5,445 bases of DNA from Thiomicrorhabdus sp. (GTDB lineage: Bacteria; Pseudomonadota; Gammaproteobacteria; Thiomicrospirales; Thiomicrospiraceae), in contig JAKITH010000084.1 in the NCBI GenBank assembly GCA_021648185.1, positions 1 through 5,445 on the forward strand, in the 5' to 3' direction. The notes under the pieces were generated by a model. That model made no database searches, was not told the DNA's origin, and saw nothing but the letters and a program-made list of their open reading frames with translations. Of this stretch, positions 1 through 5,445 are shown one piece after another. How positions within the stretch are numbered: position 1 is the first letter of the stretch; each line of letters begins with the position of its first letter. The position numbers and the translations under genes are program-made.

Positions 1-614
1 GCACTTACTTGCTCTTCATTTAAAGAGCGTCCCGGATAAAGCTTAACGACCACAGAAGCCGTTGGCGTTTGACGCTTACGAACAAAGACAGAGCGCTTAG
101 GAAGACCCAGCATCACTCGGGCAGATTTAACCGCATTCAGTGATGCAACCGACTTGGCCAATTCACCTTCCAATGCGCGATGATACCGTGTGGTCTCTTT
201 AAACTGAGAGATACCAAACCCCTGTTCAACATCCAGCAACTGGTAGCCCGTAGCGGCTTCTTTTGGAAACCCCGCGGCGGCCATTTTTAAACGTAAAGAG
301 GGAACGAGTTCGGTTGGAACGAGAATGCCACCACTGGCGTGATCGATTTGATAATCCACGGCCTGCTGTTCAAGTGTTTGGACAATTTCACTTAAATCTT
401 TCGCATCCATGCTACCAAACAGTAATGAATAAGGTTTACTTTGCGACCAAAATAACAACCCGATAATAAGAGCGATGGTGGCCGCTAGAGCAACCACCAA
501 ACTAATTTGTTTTGCGACAGACAGTGCCGTTAGATTATTTAACAGAGTAGACCCAGGCGTTTCTGGCACCTGAGGTTCGGGGGTATTGTTGATTGAGGCT
601 TGCTGTTCGGCCAT
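1..614 (-). CDS. fliF: Flagellar MS-ring protein FliF, N-terminal part (cut by window edge)
   Basis: FliF forms the MS ring, the inner-membrane base of the flagellar basal body on which the C ring and export gate assemble. The first 204 codons are visible; the family is usually about 550 residues, so the periplasmic remainder, second membrane helix and FliG-binding tail lie outside the window. Seen: a polar, Pro/Gln-rich cytoplasmic start (1-35), one hydrophobic segment at about 38-57 (ISLVVALAATIALIIGLLFW), then ring-building motif 1 (about 61-120, beginning PYSLLFGSMDAKDL) and ring-building motif 2 (from about 138, with FKETTRYHRALEGELAKSV and VKSARVMLGLPKRSVFVR). An in-frame TAA lies two codons before the ATG, so this is the most upstream start. 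The Shine-Dalgarno is poor. It follows fliE after a 91-nt gap with no clear promoter or terminator (only a weak GGAGA/TCTCC hairpin), so it is probably co-transcribed with fliE. Confidence 0.96.
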   Translation of the reverse strand, partial: MAEQQASINNTPEPQVPETPGSTLLNNLTALSVAKQISLVVALAATIALIIGLLFWSQSKPYSLLFGSMDAKDLSEIVQTLEQQAVDYQIDHASGGILVPTELVPSLRLKMAAAGFPKEAATGYQLLDVEQGFGISQFKETTRYHRALEGELAKSVASLNAVKSARVMLGLPKRSVFVRKRQTPTASVVVKLYPGRSLNEEQVS

Positions 615-705
615 GGTTTAGTCTTCTACAATTCTCAGTAAGGGCGTAATTAAGAACACGTGAATTCAGGTTCAAGGAGATGCTTTAACTCTCCCAACAC
701 GTAAA

Positions 706-1044
706 CTACATAGGCATATTAATAACCGTTTTATAAGCTTCTACCAACTTATTACGAATTTGCGTCATGGCTTGAAAGGATAAACTGGCCTTTTGCGCTT
801 GTAACATCACTTCAGAAAGTTGCATATCAGGATCACCTTTTTCAAACCCCTTTTTCATTGCCCCTGCTTTATGCTGTTCCGTACTGACCGCTTCAACCGA
901 TTTTGCCAGCAAGTCGGCAAACCCATCTGCTTTTTCTTGGCCTGTTGGACTGGATTCCGTCAAATTTTCGACAGGTTTCGCCTGTGCCTGAGCAGCCAAT
1001 GATCGCATTTGCAACATTAAACTTTGAGTATCAATCTGGCTCAT
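706..1044 (-). CDS. fliE: Flagellar hook-basal body protein FliE
   Basis: FliE is the small adaptor between the MS ring/export gate and the proximal rod, and is itself exported by the flagellar type III system. The 112-residue length is normal for the family. The C-terminal half carries the conserved signature: a [18 protein letters not shown] segment (about 76-93) followed by [19 protein letters not shown], the amphipathic helix that ends almost all FliE proteins. The N-terminal 60 residues are polar and variable, as usual, with no signal peptide. The start is fixed by an AGGA five nucleotides before the ATG (1052-1049). It is the first gene after a consensus sigma54 promoter at 1148-1134 and is followed by fliF, the standard fliE-fliF order. 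Expression is therefore probably under sigma54 and the FlrC encoded just upstream (inference from the Vibrio/Pseudomonas flagellar hierarchy). Confidence 0.97.
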   Translation of the reverse strand: MSQIDTQSLMLQMRSLAAQAQAKPVENLTESSPTGQEKADGFADLLAKSVEAVSTEQHKAGAMKKGFEKGDPDMQLSEVMLQAQKASLSFQAMTQIRNKLVEAYKTVINMPM

Positions 1045-1048
1045 GACG

Positions 1049-1052
1049 TCCT
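1049..1052 (-). promoter_or_regulatory. Ribosome binding site of fliE
   Basis: AGGA on the minus strand, five nucleotides before the ATG at 1044. It supports the chosen start. A second purine run, GGAG at 1060-1057, lies too far from the ATG to be the main site. Confidence 0.7.
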
Positions 1053-1133
1053 AAAACTCCAAAATAAAGGGGTTTGCATTCTTTTTATAAAATAAGTTAT
1101 TGTCATTATCACATAGTTCATCCATCAAAAACA

Positions 1134-1148
1134 GCAATTGATGTGCCA
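1134..1148 (-). promoter_or_regulatory. Sigma54 (RpoN) promoter of fliE
   Basis: The minus strand reads TGGCAC-ATCAA-TTGC, an exact fit to the -24/-12 consensus TGGCAC-N5-TTGC, with GG and GC at the required spacing. The predicted transcription start is near 1122, giving a leader of about 78 nt before the fliE ATG at 1044. The adjacent flrC product is a sigma54 activator, and fliE promoters are FlrC/FleR class III targets in Vibrio and Pseudomonas, so the assignment is consistent with context. The AT-rich leader 1122-1045 shows no obvious palindromic activator site. Twelve bases upstream of the -24 element the large inverted repeat (1161-1325) begins. Confidence 0.9.
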
Positions 1149-1160
1149 AACAGTCATTAG

Positions 1161-1325
1161 ACCCTAATTCGCAGATAGAAACATGAATTAGAGTGTAAGT
1201 AGTTGATGTGCATAGTGAACGCAAAAAAGACAACGTCACCTTATTGGTGATACGTTATTTTTTGCGTTTGCTAGGCGCATTAAGGACTTGCGCTATAAAC
1301 ATATTTTCTATCTACGGGTTAGGGC
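1161..1325. repeat. 165-bp imperfect inverted repeat (MITE-like or long hairpin) between flrC and fliE
   Basis: The whole interval folds back on itself about one axis at position 1243. Two arms of 80 nt (1161-1240 and 1246-1325) surround a 5-nt loop TTATT. Aligned by eye with small gaps, about 59 of 77 columns are Watson-Crick complementary. The best blocks are CCCTAA (1162-1167) with TTAGGG (1319-1324), AGATAGAAA (1173-1181) with TTTCTATCT (1305-1313), and AACGCAAAAAA (1218-1228) with TTTTTTGCGTT (1258-1268). Eight further columns become G-U pairs if the plus strand is transcribed, against about three for the minus strand. The symmetry stops exactly where TAG occurs on each side (1158-1160 and 1326-1328), a possible 3-bp target duplication. 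No protein is encoded. It could be a MITE-like mobile repeat, a structured RNA, or an unusually long terminator. Confidence 0.8.
1218..1268 (-). terminator. Bidirectional rho-independent terminator candidate after flrC
   Basis: This is the core of the larger inverted repeat. TCACC (1236-1240) pairs with GGTGA (1246-1250) across a TTATT loop, extended by AACG (1232-1235) with CGTT (1253-1256) past a 2-nt bulge. Going down the minus strand the stem is followed by a run of six T (complement of 1228-1223); going up the plus strand it is followed by TTTTTT at 1258-1263. Either direction could be terminated. For the minus strand it would end the flrABC transcript about 100 nt after the flrC stop and insulate it from the fliE promoter. 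The stem is short and bulged, so efficiency is uncertain. Confidence 0.6.
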
Positions 1326-1339
1326 TAGACTCCAATCTA

Positions 1340-2731
1340 TTACGGAACCTCAACACCCTGATCTTTTAACTTAGCCAACTTATAACGCAAAGTTCTAGGG
1401 CTAATATTCAGCGTTTCCGCTGTCTTTTGTCGATGCCCTCCATTTAGCCTTAGGGTGTCTAAAATCAACTGCGTCTCTCTTGCCTTTAAATCCATAGGGT
1501 ACTCAATGGGCTTAAAATCATTTTTTTCTATCGAAGCAACATTCACATCAGGAACGGGCGCTTCTACTACAGGCTCTGCAATTTTCTCCCCCCCCCCTAA
1601 TGCTGAGAAGCACTCATTATCCAGTAAAATATCATGCTCTCGGATGGTATCGCCCGACATCATCAGCAACGCGCGTTGAATCACATTGTCTAACTCTCTA
1701 ATATTCCCTGGCCACGGGTACTCAATTAAACGCTTCATTGCGGGTGCCGACACCATTGGCTCTACTCGTGTTGCGCCACAATGACGATGTAATAACCGCT
1801 CTGCAATCGCAGCAATGTCTCTAGGACGCTCTCTCAAAGGCGGTAAATGCATTGGAAACACATTCAGTCGATAAAAAAGATCTTCACGAAACGTACCTTT
1901 TTGAATCGCACTTTTCATATTCACATTGGAAGCGCTTAATACCCTCACGTCCAATTGAATGGTTTTTAACCCCCCTATGCGCTCTACCTCTTTTTCCTGC
2001 AATACACGCAATAACTTCGCCTGCAACTCGGGCTTCATCTCACCAATTTCATCCAAAAAAATGGTGCCATGTTGCGCTTGTTCAAACTTACCGGGCATGG
2101 CTTTGGCCGCGCCCGTAAAGGCACCTTTATCATGACCAAACAAAATGGCTTCCAGCATCCCTTCTGGAATCGCGGCACAGTTAATTGCAACAAACGGTTG
2201 CGTTGCTCGCGTTGACTGACTGTGAATATAACGCGCAAGCACCTCTTTACCCGTACCACTCTCACCACTGATTAAAATACTGGCATTACTTTCGGCTACT
2301 TTTTTAGCCATTGTTTTGAGTTGTTGCGAAGCAGGATCGGCCACCACAAAATCATCATCACGAGAGGCATCCCGATTAAAATAAATTTTAGCTTTTTCCA
2401 CTAATACGCTGGCTTCAAATGGTTTTACAATGTAATCCACACTGCCGGCCTTCATCGCATCTACGGCTTGCTCAATGGTTCCATAGGCGGTCATCAATAC
2501 CACCGGCAAGTAGGGCTTAATGGCTCTAATTCGAGTCATTAACGTGTAACCGTCCATGCCGTCCATACGAATATCACTGAACACCATGCCAATCTCATCA
2601 TCCAATGCCACCAGTGCTTCTTCTGCACTGCTGACGGCAATCACCTCAAACTCATTTAAAGAGAGCGTATCCACCAAAGCTTCTTGCAGTTCCGAATCGT
2701 CTTCAACCACTAAAATTTTTGCAATACTCAT
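1340..2731 (-). CDS. flrC: Sigma54-dependent response regulator FlrC (FleR type)
   Basis: NtrC-class activator, cytoplasmic, 463 residues, full length. Domains: receiver 1-120 with acidic pair D11/D12, phosphoacceptor D53, T81 and K103; AAA+ ATPase about 133-365 with Walker A GESGTGKE (156-163), sigma54-contact loop GAFTGA (203-208), Walker B IFLDEIGE (D227/E228) and the [13 protein letters not shown] region (281-293); variable linker about 370-410; Fis-type helix-turn-helix about 412-456 (HRQKTAETLNISPRTLRYKL). It should be phosphorylated by FlrB and drive sigma54 promoters for basal body and hook genes. The ATG overlaps the flrB stop (ATGA) and has a strong AAGGAG five nucleotides upstream, so translation is coupled to flrB. 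Oddity: ten consecutive G encode Gly379-381 in the linker. By hand, nine G would end the protein at 387 residues and eleven at 394, both before the helix-turn-helix. Confidence 0.95.
   Translation of the reverse strand: MSIAKILVVEDDSELQEALVDTLSLNEFEVIAVSSAEEALVALDDEIGMVFSDIRMDGMDGYTLMTRIRAIKPYLPVVLMTAYGTIEQAVDAMKAGSVDYIVKPFEASVLVEKAKIYFNRDASRDDDFVVADPASQQLKTMAKKVAESNASILISGESGTGKEVLARYIHSQSTRATQPFVAINCAAIPEGMLEAILFGHDKGAFTGAAKAMPGKFEQAQHGTIFLDEIGEMKPELQAKLLRVLQEKEVERIGGLKTIQLDVRVLSASNVNMKSAIQKGTFREDLFYRLNVFPMHLPPLRERPRDIAAIAERLLHRHCGATRVEPMVSAPAMKRLIEYPWPGNIRELDNVIQRALLMMSGDTIREHDILLDNECFSALGGGEKIAEPVVEAPVPDVNVASIEKNDFKPIEYPMDLKARETQLILDTLRLNGGHRQKTAETLNISPRTLRYKLAKLKDQGVEVP
1588..1597 (-). 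repeat. G10 homopolymer in flrC (candidate slippage site)
   Basis: Ten C on the plus strand, hence ten G in the flrC mRNA, spanning codons GGG GGG GGG G(AG) for Gly379-381 and Glu382. It is the longest homopolymer in the window; other G runs in the operon are six or seven long (for example 4574-4580 and 4144-4149, both in flrA). It lies in a non-conserved linker, where extra glycines are tolerated only in multiples of three bases. Runs of this length mispair readily during replication in bacteria with known poly-G/C contingency loci. Confidence 0.85.
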
Positions 2732-3885
2732 TCCAGCTCCTTAACCGTTATTAATGGCAATCGAATCCCAAATCGTGAACCATGCCCTACAATGGATTTT
2801 ACCCAAGCCGTGCCACTATGGGCTTCGGCAATGGCTCGCACCACCGCCAATCCCAGCCCTGTCCCTTTTGCTCGACTGGTGTAAAAGGGCTCAAATATCT
2901 TTTCAAGCAGTAAATCATCCACTCCTGGGCCATTATCAACCACCACTAAATCCACTTGTTTTTCAGAGAGCTGATTCACCAACACCTGAATTTGAGCGTG
3001 CTCACCAACCACATCAATGGCATTACCAATTAAGTTTTGCAATGCCGTTAACAGGGCATCCTTGTCCCCCATGACCCTCAAACCTTTCGCCACAGGCTCA
3101 AAACAAACATTACTTTGAGAACACGCAACTTGCGTCTCTACATTTTTTTCGAGTTGCTCTAACAGTTCAGCCAACTCAATACACTGCTCGCTGCCTTTCC
3201 CCCCTCGTGCATACTGCAACATGTCTTTCACCAACCCCTCAAGGTGGTTCAAGCTATTCAGCGCTTTGCCAACAAACTTCTCCCGTTTATCCTCGGTAAG
3301 GTTTTCCGAATTTAATTGAGAAACATAGAGCAATGCTGAAGAGAGCGGTGTTCTAATTTGATGTGCTAATGAAGCCGCCATCTCGCCCATGGAGTGCAAA
3401 CGTTGATGCCGACTCACATGGGCTTGCAACTGACGTGCCGAGGTCACGTCTTGAATTAACAGTATTTTACCGACCGCTTCATCTAAATGCGTTTCAGATA
3501 ACTGGTACACCACCTCATCATGCGTAATGAGTTCCCCCGCATCATTGGCCAGTAAAAACACATTCATGACCACAATACTCCAGTCACGCCCTAACGCATC
3601 GGCACCTAAAATAGCCTCAGCACTCGGGTTCATTTCAACCACTTGGTCTTGCTCATTTAAAACAATGACACCCGCGGGCAATAAGTTTAACAAACGACTC
3701 AGTCGATCTACGACCTGACGCTTCTCTTGATCACTTTTAGCCAGCTGTCCCTGAAGGTGAACCACTTGCTCTTGTAGCCCATCATAGGCATTGGTCAACT
3801 GCATCGAGGTTGCGTTAAACAGTTCAAATGCCTGCTCTAACTCTTTTAATCGATTTTGTTCCACTTCATTGAGCATGGGGAGCAT
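2728..3885 (-). CDS. flrB: Flagellar sensor histidine kinase FlrB (FleS type)
   Basis: Soluble two-component kinase, predicted to phosphorylate FlrC. It has 385 residues and no hydrophobic segment long enough for a membrane helix, so it should sense an intracellular cue (in Vibrio and Pseudomonas thought linked to flagellar assembly state). Order: coiled-coil-like N-terminus (about 5-60, rich in Leu/Glu/Gln); PAS domain (about 61-150, LLNLLPAGVIVLNEQDQVVEMN); HisKA with phosphoacceptor H175 in SLAHQIRTPLSS; HATPase_c with N box NLIGNAIDVV (N284/N288), G1 box DNGPG (317-321), F box FEPFYTS (331-337) and G2 box GTGLGL (341-346). All catalytic boxes are intact. The start lies 5 nt after the flrA stop; a second in-frame ATG at 3876 has a GGA eight nucleotides upstream and may be the real start (382 residues). 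The stop overlaps the flrC ATG. Confidence 0.95.
   Translation of the reverse strand: MLPMLNEVEQNRLKELEQAFELFNATSMQLTNAYDGLQEQVVHLQGQLAKSDQEKRQVVDRLSRLLNLLPAGVIVLNEQDQVVEMNPSAEAILGADALGRDWSIVVMNVFLLANDAGELITHDEVVYQLSETHLDEAVGKILLIQDVTSARQLQAHVSRHQRLHSMGEMAASLAHQIRTPLSSALLYVSQLNSENLTEDKREKFVGKALNSLNHLEGLVKDMLQYARGGKGSEQCIELAELLEQLEKNVETQVACSQSNVCFEPVAKGLRVMGDKDALLTALQNLIGNAIDVVGEHAQIQVLVNQLSEKQVDLVVVDNGPGVDDLLLEKIFEPFYTSRAKGTGLGLAVVRAIAEAHSGTAWVKSIVGHGSRFGIRLPLITVKELE
2737..2742 (-). promoter_or_regulatory. Ribosome binding site of flrC
   Basis: AAGGAG on the minus strand, five nucleotides before the flrC ATG at 2731 and inside the last codons of flrB. It is the strongest Shine-Dalgarno of the regulator operon. 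It fixes the flrC start and, with the ATGA overlap, indicates coupled translation. Confidence 0.85.
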
Positions 3886-3890
3886 CCAGT

Positions 3891-4988
3891 TTACGTCAGT
3901 TCATATTTTCGAATTTTTTCAACCAACGTAGTGCGATTGGTTTGCAATAACTTTGCTGCTTGAGAAACATTCCCATCTGTCTGGGCAAGGGCTTGCTGAA
4001 TAAGCTGTACCTCCATATCCACTAAATAAGACTTTAGATCAATGCCTCCTTTTAAATCCGCTGGAGCCATTGCTGGTGTCTGAGGTGATACAACCTCCAC
4101 ATCAGGTTTATCGAATACCTGAACAACTGAAGCGTTTTTTTCACCCCCCTCTTTTATAGTGGACGCGACGACCGTTTCCGATTTTTTAGCCGGTTTAATG
4201 AGTTCTACCCCATCGGGAAGAGGCACTTGATACTTCTTAGGAAGGTTTTCGTACTCAACGGGCAAGGCAGGAAATAGAATCGATAAGCGTTCCACTAAAT
4301 TAGCCAACTCCCTTACGTTTCCAGGCCAAGGGTAGTGTTGCAACGCAATAATAGCCTTCTCTGTTAAAGCAGGGGCTTTACGCCCCATCGCTTGAATTTT
4401 CTGCAACAAAAACGCAAGTAGATCTTCAATGTCCTCAGGACGTTCACGCAAAGAGGGCATCTCAATTGGAAACACGTTCAAACGATAAAATAAGTCCTCA
4501 CGAAACTCTCCCGCCTCAATACTGTCCTCTAGGTTTCGATGGGTTGCTGCAATCACTCGAATATCACACTGAAAACTTTTGTTCCCCCCCACTCGCTCAT
4601 ACGTTCGTTCTTGCAACACTCTTAACAGCTTCACTTGCATGGGCAAAGGCATGTCCCCTATTTCATCTAAAAAAATAGTGCCTTTTTCCGCCATCTCAAA
4701 ACGACCTTTTCGAGCGGTAATTGCCCCCGTAAATGCGCCTTTTTCATGGCCAAATAGCTCACTTTCAAGCAGTTCTGCGGGAATAGCGCCACAATTAATG
4801 GGCACAAAGGCACGACCAGCACGCTCAGAAAGCTCATGCAACACTTGTGCAACCACCTCTTTACCCGTACCGGACTCACCTAAAATAAGAACCGTCGCAT
4901 CGGTTTGTGCCACTTGCTGAATAAGGGTTTTAACCTGCTGCATCGCAACACCATCACCCACTAGAGAAGAAAAAACATCTTGAGACAT
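3891..4988 (-). CDS. flrA: Short FlrA/FleQ-type sigma54-dependent flagellar master regulator
   Basis: Bacterial enhancer-binding protein, 365 residues; FleQ/FlrA are usually about 490. The N-terminal receiver-like FleQ domain is absent: the protein begins at the segment just before the AAA+ core. Seen: Walker A GESGTGKE (37-44), GAFTGA (84-89), Walker B IFLDEIGD (D108/E109), [26 protein letters not shown] (162-187), [15 protein letters not shown] (221-235), a LPKK motif (249-252) as in FleQ, a long Pro/Lys/Glu linker (about 255-312), and a Fis helix-turn-helix (about 317-361) ending [11 protein letters not shown], a FleQ hallmark. An in-frame TAA directly precedes the ATG, so no longer start exists, and the 173 nt upstream carry no coding remnant. 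Residues at the FleQ cyclic di-GMP positions R144, R185 and N186 are here S7, Q48 and V49. The Shine-Dalgarno is weak. It is first gene of the flrABC operon, driven by the sigma70 promoter at 5056-5028. Confidence 0.9.
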   Translation of the reverse strand: MSQDVFSSLVGDGVAMQQVKTLIQQVAQTDATVLILGESGTGKEVVAQVLHELSERAGRAFVPINCGAIPAELLESELFGHEKGAFTGAITARKGRFEMAEKGTIFLDEIGDMPLPMQVKLLRVLQERTYERVGGNKSFQCDIRVIAATHRNLEDSIEAGEFREDLFYRLNVFPIEMPSLRERPEDIEDLLAFLLQKIQAMGRKAPALTEKAIIALQHYPWPGNVRELANLVERLSILFPALPVEYENLPKKYQVPLPDGVELIKPAKKSETVVASTIKEGGEKNASVVQVFDKPDVEVVSPQTPAMAPADLKGGIDLKSYLVDMEVQLIQQALAQTDGNVSQAAKLLQTNRTTLVEKIRKYELT

Positions 4989-5027
4989 TTAGCCAGCCGC
5001 CATTCATTATTTACAATTTCAATACCC

Positions 5028-5056
5028 TTTATATAGGGCTTTAAAGCAAATGTCAA
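5028..5056 (-). promoter_or_regulatory. Sigma70 promoter of the flrABC operon
   Basis: The minus strand shows TTGACA (5056-5051), a 17-nt spacer and TATAAA (5033-5028), five of six matches in the -10 and six of six in the -35. The start of transcription should be near 5021, leaving a leader of about 33 nt before the flrA ATG. It lies between the ilvC terminator and flrA, so it is the natural operon promoter. A 14-bp near-palindrome with arms CCCT/AGGG (5025-5038) covers the -10 box. Confidence 0.85.
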
Positions 5057-5083
5057 AAAAATGGCAACCTTTTGAATAGATAT

Positions 5084-5106
5084 AAAAAAACCCACTAAAA
5101 AGTGGG
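5084..5106 (-). terminator. Rho-independent terminator of ilvC
   Basis: On the minus strand, CCCACT (5106-5101) pairs with AGTGGG (5096-5091) across a TTTT loop, followed at once by seven T (complement of 5090-5084). The 6-bp stem and U tract are classic. It sits 56-78 nt after the ilvC stop and separates ilvC from the flrA promoter. Confidence 0.92.
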
Positions 5107-5161
5107 CTTAAAAAGTAAAAACCATAAGAAGATATACCTACTTGATATACCCTCCAATAAA
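5107..5161 (-). other. ilvC 3' untranslated region with a GGTATATC direct repeat
   Basis: Between the ilvC stop and its terminator the minus strand carries GGTATATC twice (5151-5144 and 5138-5131), 13 bp apart start to start. The stretch is AT-rich and non-coding. The repeat has no recognised function and may be chance. Confidence 0.35.
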
Positions 5162-5445
5162 TTAGTTTTTCTCTTGATCTACAATTTTATTGGACGCAAT
5201 CCAAGGCATCATCGCACGTAATTTTTTACCTACAACTTCAATACCATGCTCTTCATTATTACGGCGCGCAGCGGTCATAGAAGGATAATTACTTTGCCCT
5301 TCTAAAATAAACTGTTTTGCATACTCACCAGACTGAATTCTCGCTAACGCTTCACGCATTGCACGACGAGACTCTTCGTTAATAACTTTAGGCCCCGTAA
5401 CATACTCACCGTACTCTGCATTATTAGAGATTGAGTAGTTCATGT
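5162..5445 (-). CDS. ilvC: Ketol-acid reductoisomerase IlvC, C-terminal end (cut by window edge)
   Basis: IlvC catalyses the NADPH- and Mg-dependent isomerisation and reduction of acetolactate or acetohydroxybutyrate in valine, leucine and isoleucine synthesis, in the cytoplasm. The last 93 complete codons are present. The tail is typical of class I (short, about 338-residue) enzymes: it contains [36 protein letters not shown] helices, [18 protein letters not shown], and ends [19 protein letters not shown]. The second Ser of YSIS should correspond to the substrate-binding Ser251 of class I enzymes. The ATG at 5443 is an internal methionine, not a start; the Rossmann domain and the main Mg ligands lie outside the window. 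The gene is followed by its own terminator and has no functional link to the flagellar genes beyond adjacency. Confidence 0.97.
   Translation of the reverse strand, partial: MNYSISNNAEYGEYVTGPKVINEESRRAMREALARIQSGEYAKQFILEGQSNYPSMTAARRNNEEHGIEVVGKKLRAMMPWIASNKIVDQEKN

Noticed and set aside
263..466. 67-codon plus-strand open frame inside fliF
   Set aside because: It is antisense to the first ring-building motif of FliF, with no ribosome binding site or family resemblance.
615..705. Possible terminator or promoter between fliE and fliF
   Set aside because: Only a 5-bp hairpin (GGAGA/TCTCC) without a T run, and no -35/-10 or -24/-12 match; treated as an ordinary intra-operon gap.
1051..1239. 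62-codon minus-strand open frame between flrC and fliE
   Set aside because: It overlaps the sigma54 promoter and the inverted-repeat element, has no ribosome binding site and a composition unlike a protein.
1275..1293. GCGCA/TGCGC hairpin
   Set aside because: A 5-bp stem with a 9-nt loop inside the right arm of the larger inverted repeat; it competes with the better long pairing.
2754..3074. 106-codon plus-strand open frame inside flrB
   Set aside because: It is antisense to the intact ATPase domain of the kinase and resembles no known protein.
4897..4912. TGGCAC followed by GATGC in flrA, a sigma54-like site
   Set aside because: The GG-to-GC spacing is one base too long and the TTGC is degraded; sigma54 promoters do not tolerate spacing changes.
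4579..4920. 113-codon plus-strand open frame inside flrA
   Set aside because: It is antisense to the conserved AAA+ core with Walker A/B and GAFTGA motifs; the reverse frame is open as a by-product of codon use.
1..5445. CRISPR arrays, tRNA/rRNA genes, transposases, prophage or defence genes
   Set aside because: None seen. There are no regularly spaced repeats and no mobile-element proteins; the window is otherwise a standard flagellar locus.

Overview
This window is a chromosomal flagellar regulatory and basal-body segment, very probably from a gammaproteobacterium. Every gene reads on the minus strand, so transcription runs from high to low coordinates. The order ilvC (tail) > flrA > flrB > flrC > fliE > fliF (head) matches the FleQ-FleS-FleR/FliE-FliF arrangement of polar-flagellate gammaproteobacteria such as Pseudomonas and Vibrio. 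Base composition is moderately AT-rich. The class I ketol-acid reductoisomerase tail beside the flagellar genes would fit a Thiomicrospira/Hydrogenovibrio-like sulfur oxidiser, but that genus-level guess is weak.

Layout in transcription order: (1) 5445-5162, C-terminal 93 residues of ilvC, followed by a rho-independent terminator at 5106-5084. (2) A near-consensus sigma70 promoter (TTGACA, 17-nt spacer, TATAAA) at 5056-5028 starts the regulator operon. (3) 4988-3891, flrA, a FleQ/FlrA-type sigma54 activator lacking the usual N-terminal domain; 3885-2728, flrB, a soluble PAS histidine kinase; 2731-1340, flrC, its NtrC-type response regulator. flrA-flrB are 5 nt apart and flrB-flrC overlap by 4 nt, so the three look like one operon. 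(4) 1339-1045, a non-coding gap holding a 165-bp, almost exactly symmetric inverted repeat (1161-1325) and a consensus sigma54 promoter (1148-1134). (5) 1044-706, fliE, and 614-1, the first 204 residues of fliF, which start the MS-ring/rod operon.

Inferred circuit: the sigma70 promoter makes FlrA, FlrB and FlrC together. FlrB phosphorylates FlrC on Asp53. FlrC~P with sigma54 RNA polymerase then opens the fliE promoter, starting the basal body.

Most unusual observations: (a) a run of ten G (coding strand) in flrC, exactly in the linker between the AAA+ and Fis domains, where a one-base slip would remove the DNA-binding domain: a candidate phase-variation switch for motility. (b) The 165-bp hairpin element between flrC and fliE, flanked by TAG/TAG, resembling a MITE or long structured RNA and abutting the sigma54 promoter. 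(c) A short FlrA in which the residues known to bind cyclic di-GMP in FleQ/FlrA are replaced.
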